A stretch of 14,105 nt of DNA. Source: Bacteroidaceae bacterium (GTDB lineage Bacteria > Bacteroidota > Bacteroidia > Bacteroidales > Bacteroidaceae). Below, one piece after another: positions 1-7,798 of the stretch. Both the position numbers and the translations under genes were made by a program. Where the stretch lies: positions 1-14,105 of the forward strand of contig CAAGDO010000224.1 in assembly GCA_900768625.1 (NCBI GenBank), given 5' to 3'. The notes under the pieces were generated by a model, which was not told where the DNA came from, did not search any database, and saw only the letters and a program-made list of their open reading frames with translations. Each line of letters starts with the position of its first letter. Within the stretch, counting starts at the first letter, position 1.

Positions 1-457
1 AGCCCCCCCAAAATGGAAGATAGGGAACATCTAGCATGATTGCTAGAGATTCTGATGCATCCAAAAAGTTTTACCGGACAGTAATAATTACTATTATTTA
101 ACGCCAAGCCCCATCAGGGTCTTCGACTCCCGACACAACAGTGTTGGGAGCTTTTTTATGCACGTATGGAGACGAGAATACACATATGGAGTGTGTGCCA
201 CCTAATATCTTTGCCATATAATAGTACGACAGCACTTTCGCTGAAGTACTGAGACATCGTCGTAAGCAGTTGGTGATTGACCAGTTTTCTCCTGTTTCCG
301 CCTGCCAAGGAAGGGTCATAGGGCTCTTGGGGATTGCCCAACACATCGGGAAAAGTGTGTTTTATGGGTATGTATAGGTAACAAAACCGAGAAAACACTC
401 AAAAGTTTGTCCTATAAGACACAAAATCGGTAGCTTTGCCAAAAGTTTTACCTATAG
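1..457. other. Non-coding left edge with degenerate repeats
   Basis: No convincing gene is seen here. All three plus-strand frames hit stops within the first 40 bases, so no plus-strand reading frame enters from the left edge. The stretch holds a small hairpin (TCTAGC/GCTAGA around 30-48), a clear terminator at 127-157 and several degenerate copies of an AAAAGTTTTACC-like word. Two minus-strand open frames (156-398 and 98-346) are short, overlap one another and match no family I recognise. The stretch looks like decayed accessory DNA next to the truncated ATPase gene. Confidence 0.5.
127..157 (+). terminator. Rho-independent terminator
   Basis: A 10-bp stem (CTCCCGACAC paired with GTGTTGGGAG, one G-U pair) closes a 4-base AACA loop and is followed by C then six T on the plus strand. 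The T tract gives the plus orientation, so it should end a transcript that starts left of the window or in the first 120 bases. No gene for it is visible inside the window. Confidence 0.8.
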
Positions 458-460
458 GTA
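351..460. repeat. Degenerate direct repeats (AAAAGTTTTACCTATAGG-like)
   Basis: Three related 20-base words start at 351, 401 and 441 (spacing 50 and 40). Each begins AAAAGT and continues into a TATGGGTA, CTATAAGA or CTATAGGT-like end. The units at 381-420 and 421-460 align without gaps over 40 bases, best at the ACAAAA start, the AAAAGTTT core and CCTATA. Another copy of the core, AAAAGTTTTACC, occurs exactly at 64-75. The last unit holds the perfect 12-base palindrome TACCTATAGGTA (449-460). Confidence 0.5.
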
Positions 461-958
461 CTCAAAATTGAGGAAGCCACAAACAAACTGATTCTCACCT
501 ATCTCGACTACCTCTGTAATGCCTACATCATCGACCGCACAAACCGATACAACATCCATGGCAAAAAGCTTCTTGAAATTGGCGACAAGTTCTATTTCGA
601 AGATCTTGGAATCATGAACCACATCATTGGAGGAAACCGTAGATTCGACATGGAGAAAGTGATGGAAAATGCCGTCTACCGCCATTTGGTCCGCATGGGA
701 TACAAGGTTTATGTAGGGCAGATGTATAAGTCTGAAATTGATTTCGTGGCGGAGAGCTCAGATAACCAAGTCTACATCCAAGTCACTTACATGTTAAGTT
801 CAGAGGAAACGGTCGAAAGAGAATTTGGCAATCTGAAGGCGATCAAGGACAGCCATCCGAAGTATGTGGTATCCATGGACAGAATGGCTGGCATCATCAA
901 CCTCGATGGCATCCGCCATATGCATCTGCGAGATTTTCTGAAATCCACTTCATTGTGA
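458..958 (+). pseudogene. Truncated AAA_14-type ATPase, DUF4143 C-terminal part
   Basis: The frame is open from just after a TAG at 455-457 to a TGA at 956-958, but its first ATG is at 614. The translation from 461 is already inside a conserved domain: YLDYLCNAYIID, then RYNIHGKKLL, KFYFEDLG, MENAVYRHL, VYVGQMYKSEIDFVAE, YIQVTYML, EREFGNL and PKYVVSMD. These are typical steps of the DUF4143 domain that follows the ATPase domain in AAA_14 family proteins of about 380-450 residues. Here the whole N-terminal ATPase domain (Walker A and B) is absent, leaving about 165 residues. The 114-residue protein starting at 614 could still be made but would lack ATPase function. Decayed repeats lie directly at the broken 5' end. 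The family call is firm; loss of function is inferred from the missing domain. Confidence 0.8.
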
Positions 959-977
959 TGCGTCGATAGACAAAACG

Positions 978-1063
978 CGTAATTGCCGTAGATTTTCCCG
1001 TTCATTGGGCTGTCGCCTCCATTTCCGGCGAAGCTGAATGGGGAAATCCACGGCAATTATACG
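978..1063. repeat. Imperfect long inverted repeat (hairpin) downstream of porX
   Basis: The left arm 978-1004 and right arm 1035-1063 are inverted copies. They share CGT, AATTGCCGT, GATTT, CCC and TTCA, with three mismatches and a two-base indel, around a 30-base loop. The arms also match the core CGGCAATTATACGT of the dispersed repeat copies at 9714-9772 and 10485-10542. On the minus strand the hairpin starts about 29 bases after the porX stop and is followed by TTTTGT, so it may end that transcript. The U tract is poor, so the terminator role is uncertain. Confidence 0.6.
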
Positions 1064-1091
1064 TTGGCCATATCCGATCCGTTCGAGGACG

Positions 1092-2645
1092 TCACTTTCG
1101 GATGGCTTTGGGTTTGAGCACGACGAGGGGCACCATCATTTCTTCCATCGACACGCCGCCGTGCTGGAAGGTGTCCCGATAGTACTGCACGTAGTAGTTG
1201 TAGTTGTTGGGATAGGCAAAGAAGCGTGCCCCAGTGGCGAAGACGTAGGCCGTGGAAAGGTTGGGAGCCGGCAGTTGCCAGAGTTTGGGCTGGCGGAGCT
1301 CGATCACTTCCTTGGCGTTGTAGGACAGGTTGCGCCCCAACTTGTAGCGCAGGTTGGTGTTGACATTGCGGTCGCCAACGACCTTGGTGGGCTGGTCAAC
1401 GCGAATGCTGCCGTGGTCGGTGGTGATGATGATGTCATAGTCAAGACTGGCCAGACGGCTGAAAAGTTCCTTGATAGGCGTATGGCGGAACCACGAAAGG
1501 GTGATGCTGCGATAGGCACTCTCGTTGCCTGCCAACTCGCGCACCATGCGGCTTTCCGTGCGCGCATGGCTGAGAATGTCGATGAAGTTAATCACCAGCA
1601 CGTTGAACGGTGACTGCGAAAGGGCATTGAACTGCGAGAGCAGTTTGTCGGCCGCCACGGAATCGTTGACTTTATGGTAGGTGAAGGCTTCGCGTCGGCG
1701 GAAACGTTCCAACTGGCGGCGGATGAGCATTTCCTCGTTGAGGTTCTTGCCCTCGTCCTCCTCTTCCTCCACCCACAACTCAGGATACATCTGACGGATC
1801 TGCAACGGCATGAGTCCGGCAAAGATGGCGTTGCGCGCATACTGCGTGGCGGTGGGGAGGATGCTGAAGTAGAGGTCCTCATCAATGTCGAAGTCATCCT
1901 GCAGTTCCTGCGAGAGCACGCGCCACTGGTCGTAGCGGAAATTATCGAGCACCAGCATAAACACCTTGCGGCCTTTCGAAAGGCGGGGAAAGACGCAGCG
2001 CTTCATCACGTCGGGACTCATCGTCGGACGGTCATCGGGGTGGTTCACCCAATGCTCGTAGTTGCGGCTGATGAAACGTGCGAAGCTGTGGTTGGCCTCT
2101 TCCTTCTGCATGCGCAGCATGTCGTCCATGGGTGACTGTGTTTCAGCCAGTTCCAACTCCCAATAGACGAGGCGTCGGTAGAGTTCCTTCCATTCATCGG
2201 GCGAAAGATTGTCGCTCATCTGCATGCCGAGGCGCGTGAATTCCTGACGGTAGCCCGTCTGCGTCACTTCCTGCACGATTTCGCGTTGATGGATATTCTT
2301 CTTGAGCGTGAGAAGAATCTGCGAAGGATTGACAGGTTTGATGAGGTAGTCGGCGATTTTCGAACCGATGGCTTGGTCCATGATGTCCTCCTCCTCATTT
2401 TTCGTCACCATCACCACGGGCACCGTGGGCACGATGTCCTTCAGTCGGCTCAACGTTTCGAGGCCAGAGAGTCCGGGCATGTTTTCATCGAGGAGAATGA
2501 GATCATAGTTGCGTTCACGGCAGAGGTCGAGCGCATCCGGACCGTTGGAGGCGGTGTCAACCTCGTAGTCTTTCTTCTGCAGGAAGAGGATGTGGGCTTT
2601 GAGCATATCGATCTCATCGTCCACCCACAATAGGCGTGCTGACAT
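1092..2645 (-). CDS. porX: PorX, T9SS response regulator with PglZ domain
   Basis: The protein has 517 residues, about the length of the known PorX. An N-terminal receiver domain (about 1-120) keeps acidic D9/D10, phospho-acceptor D53 in LLDENMPG, T81 and K103. A linker of about 100 residues leads to a PglZ/alkaline-phosphatase-like domain with VLDNFRYD (D234), PTATQYARN (T267), TTDHGS (D410, H411) and FQHGG (H495), the usual metal and catalytic positions. In Porphyromonas gingivalis PorX works with the kinase PorY and a sigma factor to control type IX secretion genes, and the PglZ domain has been shown to act on oligonucleotides. An acidic run (293-298) sits in the PglZ domain. No PorY is present in the window. 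The gene lies 93 bp after the sulfotransferase, on the same strand, and may share its transcript. No clear Shine-Dalgarno sequence precedes the ATG. Confidence 0.93.
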   Translation of the reverse strand: MSARLLWVDDEIDMLKAHILFLQKKDYEVDTASNGPDALDLCRERNYDLILLDENMPGLSGLETLSRLKDIVPTVPVVMVTKNEEEDIMDQAIGSKIADYLIKPVNPSQILLTLKKNIHQREIVQEVTQTGYRQEFTRLGMQMSDNLSPDEWKELYRRLVYWELELAETQSPMDDMLRMQKEEANHSFARFISRNYEHWVNHPDDRPTMSPDVMKRCVFPRLSKGRKVFMLVLDNFRYDQWRVLSQELQDDFDIDEDLYFSILPTATQYARNAIFAGLMPLQIRQMYPELWVEEEEDEGKNLNEEMLIRRQLERFRRREAFTYHKVNDSVAADKLLSQFNALSQSPFNVLVINFIDILSHARTESRMVRELAGNESAYRSITLSWFRHTPIKELFSRLASLDYDIIITTDHGSIRVDQPTKVVGDRNVNTNLRYKLGRNLSYNAKEVIELRQPKLWQLPAPNLSTAYVFATGARFFAYPNNYNYYVQYYRDTFQHGGVSMEEMMVPLVVLKPKAIRK

Positions 2646-2738
2646 GATGGTGGGGATTTTTGGAGGTGAAAAGGAAAATCAAGTTCAGACGATTTCTCTG
2701 ACCTGGCCGTGGCCAAGCCAGAAACTTGTTTGCAGAAC

Positions 2739-3848
2739 TCAGTCGATGCTATAACCCCAGAGTTTGAGCACATCACCCCAGTTCTCTTCCACGAGCTGGC
2801 GTGTGCGTTCGGCGTACTGGTACTTGTTCTTCTTGTATTTCTTCTTCGATTCAACGTATTGGGCAATGGCCGCTTTCGCGTCATCCCATCCCGGAATCTG
2901 GAGCGTGGAGTAGATCTTCTCGGTCATACCCAGAGCGTCTTTCTCGAAGTCCTCGAATTTCACCTCGATGAGGTTACCCTCGGGGATATACTGCTTGTCT
3001 TCCTGATACTGGTCGTGGAGTTTCTTGTAGACCGTGAGGATATTGCGTTCGATTTCCTCATCGGAGAAATGCTCGAGCTTCAGCGGCTGGATGGTGTTGG
3101 TGAAGAATGAGCGTGTGCTTTCAAACACGGTGTAGGGATTACGCATCAGATAGATGAACTTCGCGTTGGGGAACATCTTGACGAGTTCCTTCACGCGGCC
3201 CGTGTGGGGCGGGTTCTTCGAGAGGAACTGCGTGCCACCCGTGTTCCAGAGCGAAATCTTGATGAGCTTACGGAAGGTTTCCTCCCATACGGAGAGTTCG
3301 CTCGGCGTGATCTTCTGGAAAGTGAGGTACTTGTCGCAGTATTCTTCCATGTACTTGGGGAAGAACCAGAAGTTATAGTAAGTGTAGGGGCACATGTTCG
3401 ACAAGGCGAACTCCTCCTCCTGGGGAAGGTCAACGGCGAGTTCCATGTTGTCTGTCGGACGATGGTCGGGCATGAGCCACGACATGCTCTTCTTGAAGAA
3501 CGGCTGTCCGACCATCATGAGATGGGGGAAAACGGTCTGATAGGTGGTGCAGTAGCCGAAATGCTTGTCGCAGGAAAGCACGTTGTGGACGAAGGTGGTT
3601 CCTGAACGCCAGTGACCGAGGATGAACACGGGGTCGTGCTGAAGGGGTTTGTCGGCCAACAGACGGCGGTACTTGCGGTTCTGAAGGGGAACAAGGGTGG
3701 AGAGGAGGCGGCATACGCCTTTCGTCAGGCGGTACTTGCCCTTCCACGGGCCGTCCACTTCACGGCCACGGGTGATTTCCTTGAATGTGTGCCAGTCGGC
3801 ACCTACGAGGGTGTTTATCGGAAGTTTATTGAATTCAATCAATCCCAT
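2739..3848 (-). CDS. PAPS-dependent sulfotransferase
   Basis: This 369-residue protein is a soluble sulfotransferase (Sulfotransfer_3-like), with no signal peptide or membrane segment. Near residue 76 it has ILGHWRSGTTFVHN, the 5'-phosphosulfate loop of PAPS-using enzymes. Near 231 it has FIYLMRNPYTVFESTRSFF, the 3'-phosphate binding motif (R236, S244). PQEEEFAL (142-149) and LSKNPPHTGR (209-218) are further blocks typical of the family. It should move sulfate from PAPS to a hydroxyl of a lipid, sterol, sugar or small molecule in the cytoplasm. The substrate cannot be read from the sequence. Related enzymes in gut Bacteroides sulfonate sterols, but those sit beside PAPS-making cys genes, which are absent here. 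The gene lies between porW and porX. A -7 box at 3890-3897 suggests its own promoter, with porX possibly co-transcribed. Confidence 0.9.
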   Translation of the reverse strand: MGLIEFNKLPINTLVGADWHTFKEITRGREVDGPWKGKYRLTKGVCRLLSTLVPLQNRKYRRLLADKPLQHDPVFILGHWRSGTTFVHNVLSCDKHFGYCTTYQTVFPHLMMVGQPFFKKSMSWLMPDHRPTDNMELAVDLPQEEEFALSNMCPYTYYNFWFFPKYMEEYCDKYLTFQKITPSELSVWEETFRKLIKISLWNTGGTQFLSKNPPHTGRVKELVKMFPNAKFIYLMRNPYTVFESTRSFFTNTIQPLKLEHFSDEEIERNILTVYKKLHDQYQEDKQYIPEGNLIEVKFEDFEKDALGMTEKIYSTLQIPGWDDAKAAIAQYVESKKKYKKNKYQYAERTRQLVEENWGDVLKLWGYSID

Positions 3849-3889
3849 GATTTCTGGTTGTATGTTTTGTTGTTGTATTAATTCGTTGG

Positions 3890-3897
3890 CAAAGTTA
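3890..3897 (-). promoter_or_regulatory. -7 promoter box for sulfotransferase (and porX)
   Basis: Read on the minus strand the bases are TAACTTTG, a match to the Bacteroidetes -7 consensus TAnnTTTG. It lies 41 bases before the sulfotransferase ATG, inside the 75-bp gap after porW. It is embedded in AAATCGTAACTTTGCCA, nearly the same context as the aroA box. A TTTG lies only 12 bases upstream, which is too close for a normal -33 element. Confidence 0.55.
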
Positions 3898-3923
3898 CGA
3901 TTTTCGGCGCAAACCGTGGCGAT

Positions 3924-6872
3924 TTATTCGCTATACCATTCGCCATCGTCCTGCGAAGAGGACGAATCGTCATAGTAAGTTCCGTCGTCGTCCTGACGCT
4001 TGCCGTTCGGGGCCTTTCCGTCGGGATACTCGTCCTCATAGTGCTGCTCCACGGGGGCCGTTTCGTCGAGCGGCAATGCCTTGGGCAACTTGATGGGGGC
4101 GAAGGTCGAGTCGTAGAACTTCTGGTAGTCGTCGTAGCTGAAGGTGGTGCCGATGAGATCCAGATTCTCCTTCGAAACGAGCAGCACGCGGGCATGCTGG
4201 AGGAATGGCTGGAGATCGGGGGCGGCAAACACGCGCTGGGCATAGGCGTGGGCCTCGTCGAAACTCTTGAATCCCGACACGCGGAATTGCGTGATACCGT
4301 CGGATGCAGCAAAGGCCATGTCGAATCCGCGCGCCACGAAGGTGGTGAAATTGAAATGCGCCATTTCGTAGAGCAACCGGTTGTTGCTGACGGAATCCGT
4401 GGGGTATGCCAGGACGAAGAGGTAATCACCGTTGCGTTCGGGCGTGAAGGCCCGTTGCTTGGCAGCTTCGGCCGAAGTGGAATCGGAGGCGGCAGCGCGG
4501 CGGCTCCAAAGCGAACCGAGGTCGTAGGTGCCCGAACCGATCTGGCGTCCGCTTTCGAGTCCCTTGAGCAGTGTGCCGGCCATGGGGATGACATCAGCCT
4601 CGGGATAGTCCGTCACAAGGGTGCGCAGTTCGCTGGTCAGTTCAGAAGTGGAGGCCGTGTTGAGGCGGCTCAGCACATGGACGAACATGAACTTCGGACG
4701 GTTGATACCCTTAGGGAACTTCTCGGTCGAGACGTTATAGTTGCGGTCGACGGTGGCCATGTCGCGGTTGCGGTAGGCATCGTAGGTGGCCGTGTAGAGT
4801 GAATCCTCGATTTCCTTGCCGAAACGGGCGAGCTGCTCGTAGTCGGGCGCGGTGATGGCGCGGGTATGCTCATTGTCGGGCCATTGCGAGGCCATGTGCG
4901 AGCGCATATTCTGCGCCATGTCGGTACGGCCCCAACGCGAATAGAGAAGGAAGAGCTGATAGTAGACTTCCGGCAGCTGTTCGTAAGTGGGGTACTGGCG
5001 CGTGATGCGGCTGAGCGATTCCTCGGCCAAGGGGAAGTCGCCAAGGTCGTCCTTCTCGATGACACCCGCATTGTAGAGGGCATCCATGATGATGGCATCC
5101 GAGGCAGCACGGGCCTCATCGCTGAAGGGGATGTCCTTCAAGTAGTATTCACGTTGATGCGGATCATTGGCAGCGGAATCTGCCACTTCGGCTTCGGATT
5201 GGTCCGTTTCGGTGCGGGCCAGACTGTCGGCCACGGCCTGAAGCGAATCCTCGGCTTCGTAGTCCACGCCTTCATGGTCGGCCGACGGAAGGATGGTGCG
5301 GTTGGAACGGCGCCAGTTGTCCTCATTCTTGCGATTGCCCCAATGCTTGCGGAAGTCCTGCTTGCCTTGGGCCACTTGCATGGGGTCGTAGAAGTACCAT
5401 GTGGCCTTCTGCTGACGCTGGATGGGATTGGTGGCGGGGTTGTTTCGGTTATTGTTACGAGAGCCTCCCGTTCCGTTTTCCTCGGCGCGGGCCTGGGCGG
5501 CAGAGTCGGCCTTGGCACGACGTTCCTCTTCCTCCTTGCGGCGAAGGGCTTCAATCACGCGGTCGATGGCTGCATTACGCTCGCTTTCGCTCATGCGCGA
5601 AAGGGCCTGAAGGCTATCCTGCAAGGCGATGGCAGAGGTGAAGGGCACGAGTTTGTCGAGCACGGTCGAGCGGCGTTTCACTTCTTCATAGTCCTCACGT
5701 TCCTTGCTGATCAGGCCGAGGGCTTCGGTGTAGCAGGTCTGTGCGCGGTCGAAGCGGCGCTGCGCCCAGTACACTTCACCCAGACGAAGCAGCAGTACGC
5801 CTTTTTCCACGCCGTTGCGGGTGCTCTTGGCGCGTCCTTTCTCATAGGCGCTGACGGCTTGCGCGGTATCGCCGGCGGTGAGATGGATATTACCCATGGC
5901 ATAGTAGACCTGGTCAAGATAGTCCTTATTGTTGTCAGAGCGAGCCATGCGGCGAAGTTTGGACAGCATCTGACGGCTCTGTCCGCCTTGTCCGGCCATG
6001 GCTTCCGTCTGGCGGATGCGGGCATTGAAGGCCAGTTCGAAGGGGGGACTCATGCTGATGCACTTGCCATAGGCCTTGTAGGCTTCACGCCAATGCTCAA
6101 GTTGCTGGTTGACCTGTCCAAGCAGGAATTGGAGGCGGGCTTTCTGCAATTTGCCCTCAGCACGGCGAGCGGCACGCGAAAGATAGGGCAACGCCTCTTC
6201 GAAGCGCTGCTGATGGAGCAGAAGGTCGGCCTGCGTGAGGTCGGCCTGACGGCTCACGCGGGCAGGCACAGAGTCGCGACGCACCTTCTGGAGGGCATCT
6301 TCAGCATCGTAGAGCCAGCCGGTCTGCACATAGCAGCGGGCAAGCCATTGGCGGGCTTCGGCCACAACATCAGGCTCGGGGGCATAGAGACGGGTGATAT
6401 AGGAAAACGTGGCGGCGGCTTCGAGAAAATCGCCTTTTTCAAACTGTGACTCGCCCATCAGCAGCCACGCGTTCTTGAGGAAGGGGTTGAATTCCTTGCG
6501 TGAGAGATAGGCTTTCACCTTGGCCGTGCGCTTCTTGCTGCCGCTCATCACGGGGCGGCGCTTGATGGAATGGAGCTGGATGGCCTTCTGGCATTTCGTG
6601 ATGGCCGTTTCGTAGTTGCTTCTGCCTGTGGAGCGCGACTTTTCGTTGCCCACAAGAAACACGGGAAGCAACTCCGTGAAGTTGTCCTTATGGCTGGTTT
6701 CCTTGGCCTTTTCTCCCTCAAGGAAGGCCTGATGGCCATTGAAGAAGGTGTTGTAGCGTGCGGTGAACGAATGCCACCAACGGGTGGCCGCCGTGTTCTT
6801 TTTGGTCGAACAGGAGGCGAGCACCAGTACGGTCACGACTGCGAGGAGGAAAAATCGGGTGAATTTGCGCAT
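3924..6872 (-). CDS. porW: PorW/SprE-like T9SS TPR lipoprotein
   Basis: I place the start at 6872, giving 982 residues. This creates a lipoprotein signal: MRK, a hydrophobic run to residue 18, then the lipobox LASC with lipidated C21. The upstream in-frame ATG at 7178 lies inside the permease gene and adds 102 unlikely residues. After the signal comes RWWHSFTARYNTFFNG (31-46), then TPR-type helix repeats from about 130 to 440. A charged, Asn-rich linker follows, then TWYFYDPMQVAQGKQDFRKH, a block I associate with SprE/PorW. A helical C-terminal half and a very acidic tail (DDDGTYYDD) close the protein. SprE of Flavobacterium and PorW of Porphyromonas are outer-membrane lipoproteins needed for type IX secretion and gliding. 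It is longer than SprE (about 870 residues, from memory). The family call rests on the signal, the N-terminal motif and the TPR layout. Confidence 0.85.
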   Translation of the reverse strand: MRKFTRFFLLAVVTVLVLASCSTKKNTAATRWWHSFTARYNTFFNGHQAFLEGEKAKETSHKDNFTELLPVFLVGNEKSRSTGRSNYETAITKCQKAIQLHSIKRRPVMSGSKKRTAKVKAYLSRKEFNPFLKNAWLLMGESQFEKGDFLEAAATFSYITRLYAPEPDVVAEARQWLARCYVQTGWLYDAEDALQKVRRDSVPARVSRQADLTQADLLLHQQRFEEALPYLSRAARRAEGKLQKARLQFLLGQVNQQLEHWREAYKAYGKCISMSPPFELAFNARIRQTEAMAGQGGQSRQMLSKLRRMARSDNNKDYLDQVYYAMGNIHLTAGDTAQAVSAYEKGRAKSTRNGVEKGVLLLRLGEVYWAQRRFDRAQTCYTEALGLISKEREDYEEVKRRSTVLDKLVPFTSAIALQDSLQALSRMSESERNAAIDRVIEALRRKEEEERRAKADSAAQARAEENGTGGSRNNNRNNPATNPIQRQQKATWYFYDPMQVAQGKQDFRKHWGNRKNEDNWRRSNRTILPSADHEGVDYEAEDSLQAVADSLARTETDQSEAEVADSAANDPHQREYYLKDIPFSDEARAASDAIIMDALYNAGVIEKDDLGDFPLAEESLSRITRQYPTYEQLPEVYYQLFLLYSRWGRTDMAQNMRSHMASQWPDNEHTRAITAPDYEQLARFGKEIEDSLYTATYDAYRNRDMATVDRNYNVSTEKFPKGINRPKFMFVHVLSRLNTASTSELTSELRTLVTDYPEADVIPMAGTLLKGLESGRQIGSGTYDLGSLWSRRAAASDSTSAEAAKQRAFTPERNGDYLFVLAYPTDSVSNNRLLYEMAHFNFTTFVARGFDMAFAASDGITQFRVSGFKSFDEAHAYAQRVFAAPDLQPFLQHARVLLVSKENLDLIGTTFSYDDYQKFYDSTFAPIKLPKALPLDETAPVEQHYEDEYPDGKAPNGKRQDDDGTYYDDSSSSQDDGEWYSE

Positions 6873-6925
6873 GGCAGGAAGGGAATGCTTGTGAAAAAAA
6901 GTTGGGGGAATGGCGCTGGCTCGGC

Positions 6926-7726
6926 TTATATGCGACCGGGCAGGCAACTGCGCAGCAGGCGGCAGAAACCGTAGAGACCGATGCTGACGAGAATGATGGA
7001 TGCACCGCCGGGCACGTCGGCCCAATAACTGAGTCCCAGTCCGCCAAGGCAGCCTGCATAGGCAAAAAAGGCGGAGAGCCACACCATGCGGCCGTAGGTG
7101 CGTACCCAGATGGCGGCCGTGGCCTGCGGCACACTGAGGAGCGAAACGACCATCACGATGCCCACCATATGAAGGCAACCCACGATGGTGAGGGCGGTGA
7201 GTACGGTCATAGCCGATTCGATGACGACAACGGGGAGACCTTGCGTACGGGCAAAATCGCGGTCAGAGGCCACGCTGACTATGGTGCGGCGCAGAAACAA
7301 ATGGAGTGCAAGGGCCACGATGACGAGCACACCAAGAAGTTGGAGGTCGGTGGAGGAAATGCTGAGGATATTGCCAAAGAGATAGCTGGGCAAATCGGTC
7401 ATGAAGCCTGGGGCAAGATAGGCAAAGAGAATGCCGAGGGCCATGCCGAGCGTCCAGAGCATGGCAATGGCGGAGTCCTCGCGCACGTTGCGCCGACGGC
7501 TAAGCCATTGGATGCCAAAACCGGAGGCCACGGCAAACACGGCAGCACCGGCCAAGGGGGAGAATCCCCAATAGGCTCCCATCCCCACTCCACCGAGGGA
7601 GGCATGGGCCATGCCGCCACCGGCAATGACCATACGGCGGGTGACGACGTAGGTGCCTACGATGGCACAGAGCAACGAAGCGAGCAGTGCTCCGATTAGG
7701 GCGTTTTGTAAGAAGAGGGGAAACAA
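6926..7726 (-). CDS. ABC-3 family metal transport permease (ZnuB/MntB-like)
   Basis: A 266-residue inner-membrane protein with about seven to eight hydrophobic segments. The N-terminal block GTYVVTRRMVIAGGGMAHAS, then GLLFAYL-like (GILFAYLAPG), LFGNILSIS, and the late segment VGIVMVVSLLSVPQATA are hallmarks of permeases that import zinc, manganese or iron with a periplasmic binding protein and an ATPase. Neither partner is encoded next to it here, so the ATPase and binding protein must be elsewhere or shared. It lies 72 bp after the small CC-motif protein and 53 bp before porW on the same strand, consistent with one transcript from the aroA promoter. The metal cannot be decided from sequence. 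Confidence 0.9.
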   Translation of the reverse strand: MFPLFLQNALIGALLASLLCAIVGTYVVTRRMVIAGGGMAHASLGGVGMGAYWGFSPLAGAAVFAVASGFGIQWLSRRRNVREDSAIAMLWTLGMALGILFAYLAPGFMTDLPSYLFGNILSISSTDLQLLGVLVIVALALHLFLRRTIVSVASDRDFARTQGLPVVVIESAMTVLTALTIVGCLHMVGIVMVVSLLSVPQATAAIWVRTYGRMVWLSAFFAYAGCLGGLGLSYWADVPGGASIILVSIGLYGFCRLLRSCLPGRI

Positions 7727-7798
7727 GATGATTGGGGCGTTAAGTGAAGTGTGCGTGTGGAAGAGAGAAAAAGGAATGTTGCGTTTGATCGGGGGGAA

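Noticed and set aside
118..135. tRNA T-arm-like word GGTCTTCGACTCCC
   Set aside because: The stem does not pair as a 5-bp T arm, and no acceptor stem or CCA end is nearby; the bases belong to the terminator.
156..398. Minus-strand 80-codon frame ending beside the terminator hairpin
   Set aside because: The translation looks partly protein-like (LGNPQEPYDPS), but it has no recognised family, lies in repeat-rich DNA and has a competing overlapping frame.
1674..2135. Plus-strand open frames opposite porX (also 1038-1613)
   Set aside because: They are antisense to a well-supported gene, and their translation is low-complexity and His/Val-rich.
4866..6449. 527-codon open frame on the plus strand opposite porW
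   Set aside because: It is a shadow of the GC-rich porW coding strand; the translation shows no domain and porW has clear signal and family motifs.
6873..7178. N-terminal extension of porW to the ATG at 7178
   Set aside because: It overlaps the permease gene almost fully, has no family likeness, and would bury the clear lipoprotein signal that begins at 6872.
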